Assembly: GCF_042657365.1 (NCBI RefSeq)
Contig: NZ_JBHSKT010000002.1
Span: 248,001-312,000 of the forward strand
DNA from: Adhaeribacter_A terreus
Lineage (GTDB): Bacteria > Bacteroidota > Bacteroidia > Cytophagales > Hymenobacteraceae
Length of the DNA stretch: 64,000 nucleotides
Direction: 5' to 3'
Each line of letters opens with the position of its first letter. Position 1 is the stretch's first letter. The position numbers and the translations under genes are program-made. Below the pieces are notes generated by a model. The model saw only the letters and a program-made list of their open reading frames with translations. It had not been told where the DNA came from and ran no database searches. Shown here piece by piece: positions 40,701 through 48,798 of this stretch.

Positions 40701-41927
40701 ATGTCCGATAAAATAAAGATCCTGCTGATCGACGACGACGAAGATGATTTCATCATTACCCGCGAGATCATCGACGATATTCCGGCGCGCAATTACCGCC
40801 TGGACTGGACACCTTCTTTTACCGAAGCGCTGGAACTGATCGCGCAGAAAAAACACGACATTTACCTGGTAGATTACCGCCTCGGCGCGCACGATGGGCT
40901 GGAGCTGATCACCAAAGCATTGGAAATGGGTTGCACCGCGCCGCTCATTTTACTTACCGGGCAAAGCGACCGTGAAACGGATGAAAAAGCGATGCGTTTG
41001 GGAGCTTCAGATTATTTGGTAAAAGGTGCGATCAGCCCGAATGAATTGGAGCGGTCTATCCGGTACAGCATTGAGCACGGCAAAACATTGCAGGAAATTC
41101 AGACGCTGAATACCGAGCTGGAAGAACGCGTAGAAAAACGCACAAACCAGCTGGCCGAAGCCATTAAAAAGCTCGAAAAAACGAACCGCAGTTTGCAGGA
41201 AGCGCAGCTCGAAATCCGGAAAGCGTTGCAGAAAGAAAAGGAACTGAACGAACTGAAAAGCCGCTTTGTAACCATCGCTTCGCATGAATTTCGCACGCCC
41301 CTGGCAACGGTACTTTCTTCGGCCAGTTTGATAGGCAAATACAAGAATACTGAAGACGACGACAAGCGCCAGAAACACGTAGACAGGATCAAATCGGCGG
41401 TGAGCAATTTAACCAGCATTCTGAACGATTTTCTGAGCATCAGTCGCATTGAGGAAGGCAAGATCTACAATGTGCCGTGCAGCTTTAACCTGGAAGTTTT
41501 TTGCCTCGAAATTACTGAGGAATTGCAGGGTTTCGTGAAAGACGGGCAGCAAATCCAGTATCAGCATTTCGGGGCGCAGAAAACCGTGAATCTGGACAAG
41601 CAATTGCTGAAAAATATTCTATTGAATCTGCTTTCCAACGCCAGTAAATATTCAGCCGAGGGCAAGCTTATTTATTTCACCACCGAAACCAAAAACGGCG
41701 CGCTCACCATTACGGTAAAAGACGAAGGCATTGGCATTCCGGAAGCCGATAAAGTGCATTTGTTCGATCCGTTTTTCCGGGCGCAGAACGTAACCAATAT
41801 TCAGGGCACCGGCCTCGGGCTGAACATTGTAAAAAAATATGTCGATATTATGGGCGGAACCTTGGGCTACGAAAGCGAACTTGACCACGGAACCACCTTT
41901 ATTGTAAATTTTCCCGCACAAACCTAA
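40701..41927 (+). CDS. Receiver - histidine kinase hybrid
   Basis: In this 408-residue protein, an N-terminal receiver (1-about 122, D58 in Y-L-V-D-Y-R) is joined by a coiled coil (about 130-190) to HisKA (H195 in A-S-H-E-F-R-T-P-L) and an ATPase domain (N-L-L-S-N-A-S-K-Y, D-E-G-I-G-I-P, G-T-G-L-G-L-N-I). It has no membrane part. A kinase switched by its own receiver can pass signals from the upstream kinase, and it lies 3 bp before the receiver-Crp gene, its likely target. Confidence 0.9.
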   Translation: MSDKIKILLIDDDEDDFIITREIIDDIPARNYRLDWTPSFTEALELIAQKKHDIYLVDYRLGAHDGLELITKALEMGCTAPLILLTGQSDRETDEKAMRLGASDYLVKGAISPNELERSIRYSIEHGKTLQEIQTLNTELEERVEKRTNQLAEAIKKLEKTNRSLQEAQLEIRKALQKEKELNELKSRFVTIASHEFRTPLATVLSSASLIGKYKNTEDDDKRQKHVDRIKSAVSNLTSILNDFLSISRIEEGKIYNVPCSFNLEVFCLEITEELQGFVKDGQQIQYQHFGAQKTVNLDKQLLKNILLNLLSNASKYSAEGKLIYFTTETKNGALTITVKDEGIGIPEADKVHLFDPFFRAQNVTNIQGTGLGLNIVKKYVDIMGGTLGYESELDHGTTFIVNFPAQT

Positions 41928-41930
41928 CCT

Positions 41931-42992
41931 ATGAAAAAGATCCTCCTGATAGAAGACAGCCAGGAAATCCGCGAAAATATTGCCGAAATCCTGACGCTGG
42001 CCAATTACGAAGTTGCCGAAGCTGAGAACGGAAAAGTGGGCGTAGAGAAAGCCAAAAAAGAGCACCCCGACCTGATCATCTGCGACATTATGATGCCGCA
42101 ACTGGATGGTTACGGCGTTCTGCACATGCTCAGCAAAGATCCGCAAACATCCAGCATTCCGTTCATTTTCCTCACCGCCAAATCCGAGAAAGACGATTTC
42201 CGGAAAGGCATGAACCTGGGCGCGGACGATTATCTGGTAAAGCCTTTCGACGATCTGGAATTGCTGGATGCGGTGGAAATGCGTTTAAAAAAGAACGAGA
42301 TTCTGAAAGCCGAATTCCAGAAAAATGCCGAAGGTCTGAACACGTTCATTGAAGAAGCGCGCGGACTGGAAGAACTAAACAAACATCTCACCACCGACCG
42401 CAAACTGACCGTTTTCAAAAAGAAACAACTTCTTTTTTCGGAAGGAAATTACCCGAATGCGGTTTATTTTCTAAACAAAGGCAAGATCAAAACTTTTAAA
42501 ACCAACGAAGACGGCCGCGAACTGATAACGGACCTCTACAAAGACGGCGATTTTATTGGTTATTTAGATTTGCTGGAAGACAAAACCTACCGCGAATCTG
42601 CCATGGCGCTGGAAGATTCCGAAGTGATCATTATTCAAAAAGACGACTTCAACGCCCTGCTGCACAACAACCGCGACGTAGCCAATAAATTCATTAAAAT
42701 ATTAAGCGGAAACCTCGCCGACCGGGAAGAACGCTTGCTGAAACTGGCTTATAATTCCGTGCGCAAACGCGTATCTGAAGCCCTGCTTTTAGTGGTAAAA
42801 CAATTTCAGGAACAGCACGGAAAAGCCACCGAGATCACCATTTCGCGCGAGAATTTAGCCAGCATTGTAGGGGCTTCCAAAGAAGCAGTAATTCGCACGC
42901 TTTCTGATTTTAAAGATGAAAAACTCATTGATCTGAAAGGCGGGAAAATTACGATACTAAACTTGGAGAAACTGCAGAAAATGCGGAATTAA
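41931..42992 (+). CDS. Response regulator with Crp/Fnr output (receiver - cNMP-like - HTH)
   Basis: The 353-residue protein has a receiver at 1-about 122 (D8-x-D? pocket E8/D9, phosphoacceptor D52 in I-C-D-I-M-M-P). Residues about 155-265 are a cyclic-nucleotide-like beta barrel lacking the usual F-G-E of the cAMP cassette. Residues about 275-345 are the Crp helix-turn-helix. The recognition helix G-A-S-K-E-A-V-I-R keeps the Glu (E318) and Arg (R322) that contact the TGA half-site in CRP and FNR. Such a receiver-Crp fusion is uncommon. With its neighbour kinases and the seven TGA-N6-TCA sites in this region, it is the best candidate for the local NO/anaerobic activator (inference). Confidence 0.9.
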   Translation: MKKILLIEDSQEIRENIAEILTLANYEVAEAENGKVGVEKAKKEHPDLIICDIMMPQLDGYGVLHMLSKDPQTSSIPFIFLTAKSEKDDFRKGMNLGADDYLVKPFDDLELLDAVEMRLKKNEILKAEFQKNAEGLNTFIEEARGLEELNKHLTTDRKLTVFKKKQLLFSEGNYPNAVYFLNKGKIKTFKTNEDGRELITDLYKDGDFIGYLDLLEDKTYRESAMALEDSEVIIIQKDDFNALLHNNRDVANKFIKILSGNLADREERLLKLAYNSVRKRVSEALLLVVKQFQEQHGKATEITISRENLASIVGASKEAVIRTLSDFKDEKLIDLKGGKITILNLEKLQKMRN

Positions 42993-42997
42993 GTTGT

Positions 42998-43043
42998 GAG
43001 TTTTTCAGGCTGAAACGATAGCGTTTTTAGCTGGAAAAATCAG
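42998..43043. repeat. Palindromic pair of short asymmetric elements
   Basis: A minus copy (GAGTTTTTCAGGCTGAAACG) and a plus copy (GAAACGATAGCGTTTTT, AGCTGG, AAAAATC) share the same core, which makes a 46-bp near-palindrome directly after the regulator gene. Confidence 0.75.
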
Positions 43044-43069
43044 TGGAACTTAGTTTTGAAATGGAAGCG

Positions 43070-43108
43070 CCGTAGCACAAGGTTTAAACCCTGCGCTACG
43101 GTTTTTTT
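43070..43108 (+). terminator. Terminator-like hairpin downstream of the regulator
   Basis: CCGTAGCACAAGGTTT / AAACCCTGCGCTACGG followed by a T run; the same hairpin family as at 19261 and 29704. Confidence 0.75.
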
Positions 43109-43124
43109 AATATTCTTAAACGCT

Positions 43125-43460
43125 CTTCCGGATTTGTAATCCGGAAGTTCTGAGTTTTCGGATTTGCAATACGACTTTTTCGCAGAAAAAGCCTATTGTT
43201 TTTCGATTTAAGTATTTCATTTTTAGCGGCAGTGTAAGGCGGATTGCAAATCCAAAAGAGCAGTTTGTTTTTTTGCGTCATCCCGAACGAAGTTGAGGGA
43301 ACTATCGCATACCGAACCTGTAGAGTTTTCGGCTTATACCTCTAGCGTTCCACCCCACCTAAATCCTCCCCTAAGAGCAGGGGGGGATTTTTTCTTTACT
43401 TCGTAGTTAACTTTTCTGCTGCAAGCCAACTAGGTCTTTCACTCGCGTTCAGGATGACAG
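43125..43460. repeat. Mixed hairpin and foldback stretch
   Basis: CTTCCGGATTTGTAATCCGGAAG and GGCGGATTGCAAATCC belong to the GGATT hairpin family. A short asymmetric element lies at 43323-43350 (-). GCGTCATCCCGAACGAAG at 43274 pairs with CTTTCACTCGCGTTC-AGGATGAC near 43440, and AATCCTCCCC / GGGGGGATT lies near 43365. The 573-bp gap has no gene. Confidence 0.6.
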
Positions 43461-43565
43461 AATTTTTAGATTTCACCCCATCAAACACAATAAAATCCCC
43501 GATTCCGAGTAGCTATTCCTGAAACCAATCCTTAACTTCGGGAAAATTTTAGTAAATACTTTTAT

Positions 43566-45158
43566 ATGAATAAGTTGAAAATAAAGCAGTTGGCGGTTGC
43601 TTTTCTGTTCGTGGCTAGTAGCAGCTCGCTGAAAGTGCAGGCGCAGATGTCGGCCAAAAAGATTGACCAATTGGTAGAAAATACCATGAAAACGTTTGAT
43701 GTGCCGGGCATTGCAGTTTCGGTGGTGAAAGATGGTAAAGTGGTTTATGCCAAAGGGCACGGCGTGCGGTCATTGAACTCGAAGCAGCCCGTCGATGAAA
43801 ATACGTTGTTTGCAATTGCCTCGAATTCCAAAGCGTTTCTCACGGCTTCCATTGCCATGCTGGTGGACGAAAAGAAAATGAAATGGGACGATAAAGTAAC
43901 TGATTATATTCCTGAATTCCGGATGTATAATCCGTATGTGACTGAAGAATTTACTGTGCGCGATCTGGTTACGCACCGCAGCGGTCTGGGCCTGGGTGCC
44001 GGCGATCTGATGGCATTTCCGGATTCGAATTCCTTTACCATGCCCGAAATTATTCACAACCTGCGCTACTTAAAGCCGGTTTCCGCGTTCCGCACTAAAT
44101 ACGATTACGACAACCTGCTTTACATGGTAGCCGGCGAAGTTGTGGCCAAAGTGAGTGGTCAGCCGTGGGAGGTTTTCGTGGAAGAACGCATCATGAAACC
44201 GCTGCAAATGAACGCCAGCGCGGCCACGCATAAACGCCTGAAAGACAAAAGCAACGTGATCGATCCGCACGCGCCGGTAAACGGAAAAGTGCAGGTGGTA
44301 GATCGTTTCAACAGCCAGATCGGGCCGGCGGCCTGGGGCTTGTATTCAAACCTTACCGATATGAATAAGTGGGTTTTGATGCAGCTAAATGAAGGCAATT
44401 ATGGCGAAGGCGGCAAGAACTGCTTGTTTTCTGAAGCTTCACAAAACGAAATGTGGAGCCCGCAGACCTTGCTGCCGCTGAGTTCTTATAACCCGTACAA
44501 CAGTCATTTCCGAGCGTATGGTTTGGGCTGGTTTGTAACCGATGTGAAGGGAACCAAAGAAGTTTCGCACACAGGTGGTATGCCGGGCATAGTTACGCAG
44601 GTAACGCTGCTGCCAGAAAAAGAACTGGCCATTATTGTGCTTACCAACCAACAGTCGGGCTCGGCGTTTACGGCCATTACGAACCAGATCAAAGACAGCT
44701 ACTTGGGCATTAAAAACACCGACCGGGTTAAAGAATACAACGACCGTCGTCTGGCTGGCGAAGCACATGCGGCTAAAATTGTAGCCAAAGTGGAGAACGA
44801 TGTGAAAGAAGCGCTGGCGAAAAAATTGGGAACCTTGGAAACGGCGGCCATTTTAGGAACTTTTAAAGACAACTGGTTTGGCGAAGTGGAGATATTCGAA
44901 AAGGATGGCAAAACCTGGTTCAGATCGGCCCGTTCGCCGAAGTTGATTGGAGAAATGCTGCCTTACAAAGCTAACACCTACATCGTAAAATGGCGCGACC
45001 GCAGCCAGGATGCCGATGCCTTCGTAATGTTCAGCCTGGATCAGGATGGCAAAGCGACAAGCATGAAAATGAAACCGATTTCCCCGCTTACCGATTTCAG
45101 TTTCGATTTTCAGGATCTGGACCTGCACCGGATTGAGCCGGCTAAGAAAGCATCTTAA
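43566..45158 (+). CDS. Exported serine hydrolase, beta-lactamase class C / PBP4-like family
   Basis: In this 530-residue protein the signal peptide ends near V-Q-A-Q (27). The catalytic domain (about 30-380) has S86-x-x-K89 (A-S-N-S-K), Y-x-N in Y-D-Y-D-N-L-L-Y and H-T-G-G. The C-terminal roughly 120 residues form a DUF3471-type domain. Family members are peptidases or esterases acting on D-amino-acid peptides or esters in the periplasm; true beta-lactamase activity is not implied. The stop codon TAA begins a short asymmetric element (45156-45187). Confidence 0.9.
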   Translation: MNKLKIKQLAVAFLFVASSSSLKVQAQMSAKKIDQLVENTMKTFDVPGIAVSVVKDGKVVYAKGHGVRSLNSKQPVDENTLFAIASNSKAFLTASIAMLVDEKKMKWDDKVTDYIPEFRMYNPYVTEEFTVRDLVTHRSGLGLGAGDLMAFPDSNSFTMPEIIHNLRYLKPVSAFRTKYDYDNLLYMVAGEVVAKVSGQPWEVFVEERIMKPLQMNASAATHKRLKDKSNVIDPHAPVNGKVQVVDRFNSQIGPAAWGLYSNLTDMNKWVLMQLNEGNYGEGGKNCLFSEASQNEMWSPQTLLPLSSYNPYNSHFRAYGLGWFVTDVKGTKEVSHTGGMPGIVTQVTLLPEKELAIIVLTNQQSGSAFTAITNQIKDSYLGIKNTDRVKEYNDRRLAGEAHAAKIVAKVENDVKEALAKKLGTLETAAILGTFKDNWFGEVEIFEKDGKTWFRSARSPKLIGEMLPYKANTYIVKWRDRSQDADAFVMFSLDQDGKATSMKMKPISPLTDFSFDFQDLDLHRIEPAKKAS

Positions 45159-45187
45159 AAACGCTAGGGGTTTGGGCCTCGAAAGTC
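45156..45187 (+). repeat. Short asymmetric element supplying the stop codon of the hydrolase
   Basis: TAAAAACGCTAGGGGTTT, GGGCCTC, GAAAGTC. The first three bases are the stop codon of the preceding gene, exactly as at proline dehydrogenase (25430). Confidence 0.75.
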
Positions 45188-45204
45188 ATTTATTTGAATT
45201 TCTT

Positions 45205-45239
45205 GTAGAGACGCAATACTTTGCGTCTCTTTTTTTTTA
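45205..45239 (+). terminator. Terminator after the serine hydrolase gene
   Basis: GTAGAGACGCAATACTTTG-CGTCTCTTTTTTTT: stem of about 10 bp with a T run. Confidence 0.8.
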
Positions 45240-45242
45240 GCC

Positions 45243-45510
45243 ATGTCGCAAGTTTAGGCGCAGCCGTAACTTATGACTGCATTGAATAGCCAGTTTATAA
45301 TTGGCGGAAGCATTGCGACTTTTTTTGCTGCAAAACCTATCGTTTCAGGATAAAACTTTGTAAAGCATAATGGTTTTCAATTGCGACTTTTTTGCATTAA
45401 AAGCATAGCGTTTTCATAGCTGGCTTAATTTTTTGCCTTGCAGGCAAGGTCAGTTACAAACTGACCAAAAGAGAATCCATAAGTTGCGCTGTGCTAAACT
45501 TGCGGAATGA
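45243..45510. repeat. MITE-like foldback element, copy 2
   Basis: Same layout as 29432-29702: outer arms GTCGCAAGTTTAGGCGCAGC ... GTGCTAAACTTGCGGAATG, inner arms AGCCAGTTTATAATTGGCGG and GCAAGGTCAGTTACAAACTG, and two short asymmetric elements at 45317-45346 and 45385-45414 in the same places. A further short element (45542-45570) follows outside the right end. Confidence 0.8.
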
Positions 45511-45603
45511 AACATGCTGAGAAACAAAGTTTTGCGTTTTTGCTTTTTTGCTTCAAAACCCTATCGTTTTCACCACCACAGTGATAACAATCTGACCGGA
45601 AAC

Positions 45604-45646
45604 TGACTTTTGTCATCTTTTTGCGGCGGTATTCTTCGGAAATTTG
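45604..45646 (+). promoter_or_regulatory. Crp/Fnr-type site and -7 box of hemA
   Basis: TGACTTTTGTCA (45604-45615) is centred 29.5 bp upstream of a -7-like box GAAATTTG (45639-45646). The box ends 19 bp before the hemA ATG, so the leader would be very short. Confidence 0.5.
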
Positions 45647-45665
45647 TAGTGTATTTTAAAGCACT

Positions 45666-46928
45666 ATGAAAGACCAGTTTAAAGCAATTACCTTATCGTA
45701 TAAAAACGCACCAATCGCCATTCGCGAAGCCGTGGCTTTGAATGAGGGCGGGTGCCGGAATTTGCTGCAGAAAATAAAGGAATTTACCGGTTTGCAGGAT
45801 GCTATGGTGCTTTCTACCTGCAACCGCACCGAGGTTTATTATGCCGCCGAGAAGGATCTTTCCCTCGAAATTATCAAGCTGATAGCCATTGAAAAAGGCT
45901 TTATTGCTACTAAAAATATTCAGCCATTTTTCCGGGTTTTAAATAATTCCGAAGAGGCTTACAAGCATTTATTTCACGTTGCGCTGGGTTTGGAAAGCCA
46001 GGTTACCGGCGATGTACAGATCCTGAACCAAGTGAAAAATGCTTACCGCTGGACTTGCGAAGAAAACATGGCTGGTCCGGTTTTGCACCGACTTTTGCAT
46101 ACCATTTTTGCGACGAACAAACGCGTGGTAAACGAAACGGCTTTCCACGATGGGGCGGCTTCGGTTTCGTATGCGGCCATGGAACTGGTGGAAGAACTTA
46201 CGCGCCAACTCGAAAATCCACGCATTCTCATGATCGGGGTAGGAGAGATCGGAGCGGATGTTTGCCGGCATTTCAAGAAATCGAAACTTAACAATATTTT
46301 TATTACGAACCGTACTGCTTATAAAGCCGAAGCGCTGGCCGAAGAATGTCTGGCTACTGCCGTTCCTTACCAAAACCTGTGGCAGGAAATTGAAAAAGCT
46401 GACGTGGTAATTTCTTCGGTACCCGGCGATGCGCTATTTGTAAGCAAAGCCGAGATCGAGAAAATGGGCCAGCCGGTTTACAAATTTTTCATCGATCTGA
46501 GCATGCCGCGCAGCATCGATCCGGCGCTGGAAACCATGCCCGGGGTATTTGTTTACAACATCGATGGCATCCGCAACAAAGCTACCGAAGCGCTGGAACG
46601 CCGCATGGCCGCCATTCCGGAAGTGAAAAACCTGGTGTTCGAAGCCATTGCCGAATTTCAGGCCTGGACCCAGGAAATGGCTATTTCACCGGCCATTCAG
46701 CAGTTCAAGCAGAAACTGGAAGACATCCGGAACCAGGAACTGGCGCGTTTCATGAAAAAAATGAACGAGCAGGAAAAGGAACTGGTAGAAATCGTAACGA
46801 AAAACATGCTGCAGAAAATCTTAAAAGCACCGGTGTTGGAACTGAAAGCCGCTTGTCTGCGCGGTGAATCGGAAACGCTGCTGGAAAGTCTTAGCGCGTT
46901 ATTCAATCTGGAAAAAGAAACAGCATAA
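45666..46928 (+). CDS. hemA: Glutamyl-tRNA reductase
   Basis: The 420-residue enzyme reduces glutamyl-tRNA to glutamate-1-semialdehyde with NADPH, the first step of heme and B12 synthesis. The catalytic Cys52 lies in L-S-T-C-N-R-T-E. The G-L-E-S-Q-V-T-G-D-V-Q-I motif near 101-112 has Asp where most relatives have Glu. The NADPH site is I-G-V-G-E-I-G near 187, followed by the I-F-I-T-N-R-T strand. A helical dimer domain closes the protein. No hemL or hemB is adjacent. Heme and cobalamin demand of the nor, nos and nrdJ systems would explain its place under the same regulator. Confidence 0.94.
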   Translation: MKDQFKAITLSYKNAPIAIREAVALNEGGCRNLLQKIKEFTGLQDAMVLSTCNRTEVYYAAEKDLSLEIIKLIAIEKGFIATKNIQPFFRVLNNSEEAYKHLFHVALGLESQVTGDVQILNQVKNAYRWTCEENMAGPVLHRLLHTIFATNKRVVNETAFHDGAASVSYAAMELVEELTRQLENPRILMIGVGEIGADVCRHFKKSKLNNIFITNRTAYKAEALAEECLATAVPYQNLWQEIEKADVVISSVPGDALFVSKAEIEKMGQPVYKFFIDLSMPRSIDPALETMPGVFVYNIDGIRNKATEALERRMAAIPEVKNLVFEAIAEFQAWTQEMAISPAIQQFKQKLEDIRNQELARFMKKMNEQEKELVEIVTKNMLQKILKAPVLELKAACLRGESETLLESLSALFNLEKETA

Positions 46929-46954
46929 CCTAACTTAAAAAGTAATAGTTTGGT

Positions 46955-46988
46955 AAAAAGCTTCAGGCGTTTCGGCTGAAGCTTTTTT
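46955..46988 (+). terminator. Terminator after hemA
   Basis: AAAAAGCTTCAGGCG-TTTCGG-CTGAAGCTTTTTT hairpin. A minus-orientation short asymmetric element (46997-47026, GAGTTTTTAAGCCGAAAACC...CGTTTT) follows at once. Confidence 0.85.
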
Positions 46989-47039
46989 GTTTTTAGGAGT
47001 TTTTAAGCCGAAAACCATACCGTTTTTTTATCTGATTTT

Positions 47040-47774
47040 ATGACTTTCACAGCTACGTTTCTTTTTCACGATTCCCTGAACGATTTTCTACGGAAATTCC
47101 AGAAACAGCAGCGTTTGGAATATAAATTCGAAGGAAAACCAAGCGTGAAAGATGCCATAGAAGCGCAGGGCGTGCCTCATCCGGAAATTGCGCAGATACT
47201 GGTGGATGGCGAGCCAGTTTCCTTTCAATATCTTCTAAAACCAAACGATTTTGTGGAAGTTTTTCCGGCTACCAAAAATCAGATTCCGGAAGCCAAATTG
47301 CTGCAACCCAAGCTTCCGGAAACGATAAGATTTGTGCTGGATGTGCATTTGGGAAAATTGGCCAAAGCGCTGCGCATGCTAGGTTTCGATACGGTTTACC
47401 GGAACGATCTGGATGATAAAACCATTGCCGAACTGGCGCAAAACGAAAACCGCATTGTACTTACCCGCGACGTGAATCTGCTGAAAATGAAAGCGATAAA
47501 TTGGGGTTACTGGCTGCGGTCGCAATTTCTGGAAGAGCAATTAGCGGAAGTAATTCAGTATTTTAAGCTACAAAATAAGTTTGCGCCGTTTACGCGTTGC
47601 CTGGAATGTAACGGCCTGATCCACGAAGTTCGGAAAGAAGATGTTCTGGGAGTGCTGCCGCCCAATACCCGAAAGTACTTTAGCGAATTTTACCAGTGTG
47701 AAAGCTGCCGGAAAGTTTACTGGAAAGGTTCACATTATGAGCGGATGCAGCAGTTTATCGATAATTTTCAGTGA
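47040..47774 (+). CDS. Mut7-C RNase-domain protein with ubiquitin-like N-terminus
   Basis: In this 244-residue protein, residues 1-80 form a MoaD/ThiS-like ubiquitin fold (Mut7-C ubiquitin family; D-G-E-P-V, N-D-F-V-E-V-F-P). Residues 95-240 form the Mut7-C PIN-like nuclease domain: D-V-H-L-G-K-L-A-K-x-L-R-M-L-G-F-D near 99-115, acidic D-D near 121, L-T-R-D near 140. A zinc ribbon (C-x2-C at C183/C186 and C-x2-C at C210/C213) is near the end. RNA processing or decay is the predicted role, not proven for the bacterial family. Confidence 0.88.
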   Translation: MTFTATFLFHDSLNDFLRKFQKQQRLEYKFEGKPSVKDAIEAQGVPHPEIAQILVDGEPVSFQYLLKPNDFVEVFPATKNQIPEAKLLQPKLPETIRFVLDVHLGKLAKALRMLGFDTVYRNDLDDKTIAELAQNENRIVLTRDVNLLKMKAINWGYWLRSQFLEEQLAEVIQYFKLQNKFAPFTRCLECNGLIHEVRKEDVLGVLPPNTRKYFSEFYQCESCRKVYWKGSHYERMQQFIDNFQ

Positions 47775-47809
47775 ACATCAGAATCTTGAATAGAGCTTTG
47801 ATCGGGAAT

Positions 47810-47840
47810 GAAAACGCTATGGTTTTGGCACTAAAAAGTC
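47810..47840 (+). repeat. Short asymmetric element, convergent gap copy
   Basis: AAAACGCTATGGTTTT, GGCACT, AAAAAGTC: full consensus match between two converging genes, just before the terminator. Confidence 0.85.
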
Positions 47841-47852
47841 AGATGCTGATAA

Positions 47853-47890
47853 ATAAAAAAGCCTGCGAATGTTCTTCTCAGGCTTTTTCT
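47853..47890. terminator. Bidirectional terminator between the Mut7-C and OmpH-like genes
   Basis: AAAAAAGCCTGCGAA / TTCTCAGGCTTTTTC stem between converging genes. Confidence 0.8.
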
Positions 47891-47903
47891 TTAGGTTTTG
47901 AAA

Positions 47904-48557
47904 TTACTTTAAACCTAATTTCTTTTTAACTAGTGGCGTAACGTCATGGCTTTCTTTAGAATAAATAAAGGCGCCGGAATTGGTGTCGAAAATGTAGTCG
48001 TAACCGTTTTCTTTGCCCACAGCTTTAACTGCTTTTTCGGCTTTATCCAGAATTGGTTTGAAGAGCGAAGCGCGTTTTTCGGCCACTTTCTGCTGACCGG
48101 CCATTTGTGATTCCTGCATTTTCAGTTCCAGCTCCTGAATTGCCTGAATCTTGGTTTGTTTCACCACATCGGCCATGCTTCTTTCCTGGGCCTGGAATTC
48201 GGTAACTTTTTTCTGATAATCAGATTGCATCCCACCTAGGTCTTTTTCCAGCGTTTTTACGTAGGCTTTCAGGCTGGCTTCCGCGCGTTTGGTTTCCGGC
48301 ATAATTTCGATCAGGTCGGCGCTGTTTATATAACCGAATTTCTGACCCGAAGTAGCTTCCGGAGCAGGAGCAGTTTCGGTGGTGGTTACGGTGGTATCGG
48401 TTTCAATAAGCGCAGTAGTATCGGCGGTAATTACAGTCGGTTTTTCCGGTTCTTCAGTTTTGGCCGGCGTTTTCTCTACTGTTTTTGGTTTGTTGTCGCA
48501 TGCCGAAAAAAGGCCAACGGCGAAAGGAAACGCGGCTAATAAAATAAGCTTCTTCAT
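47904..48557 (-). CDS. OmpH/Skp-like periplasmic chaperone, lipoprotein form
   Basis: The 217-residue protein has a lipoprotein signal (G-L-F-S-A-C, Cys20), then a Thr/Pro/Glu-rich linker (about 25-70). The OmpH domain (about 75-215) shows the typical start F-G-Y-I-N-S-A-D-L-I-E and long basic coiled-coil helices. Skp proteins hold unfolded outer-membrane proteins. The membrane anchor and the linker make this a variant of the soluble Skp. It is the last gene before a terminator shared with the converging Mut7-C gene. Confidence 0.88.
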   Translation of the reverse strand: MKKLILLAAFPFAVGLFSACDNKPKTVEKTPAKTEEPEKPTVITADTTALIETDTTVTTTETAPAPEATSGQKFGYINSADLIEIMPETKRAEASLKAYVKTLEKDLGGMQSDYQKKVTEFQAQERSMADVVKQTKIQAIQELELKMQESQMAGQQKVAEKRASLFKPILDKAEKAVKAVGKENGYDYIFDTNSGAFIYSKESHDVTPLVKKKLGLK

Positions 48558-48647
48558 AATGCGGAAGGGTTTTTGATTTTTCCAGTTACAAAGAAGCTAT
48601 ATTTCAACGCGAAATCCTATTGGTTTTTTTGGGTTTCCGGCACAATT

Positions 48648-48738
48648 ACTTTTTCAACTCCAAACCCTACCGTTTTTGCGCACGAAAGAAACAGATCTCA
48701 GAACCAAGCAGTTTTTAAGGTAAAAAGCATACCGTTTC
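48648..48738 (-). repeat. Two short asymmetric elements upstream of the OmpH-like gene
   Basis: Copies at 48648-48677 (TACTTTTTCAACTCCAAACC-CTACCGTTTT) and 48709-48738 (CAGTTTTTAAGGTAAAAAG-CATACCGTTTC) are in the same orientation, about 61 bp apart. Confidence 0.7.
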
Positions 48739-48798
48739 GCCACAGAAAAATGAATTTCTAATGTCCTGAAAATCCTTAAATCCTGAAAATCCTGATCC

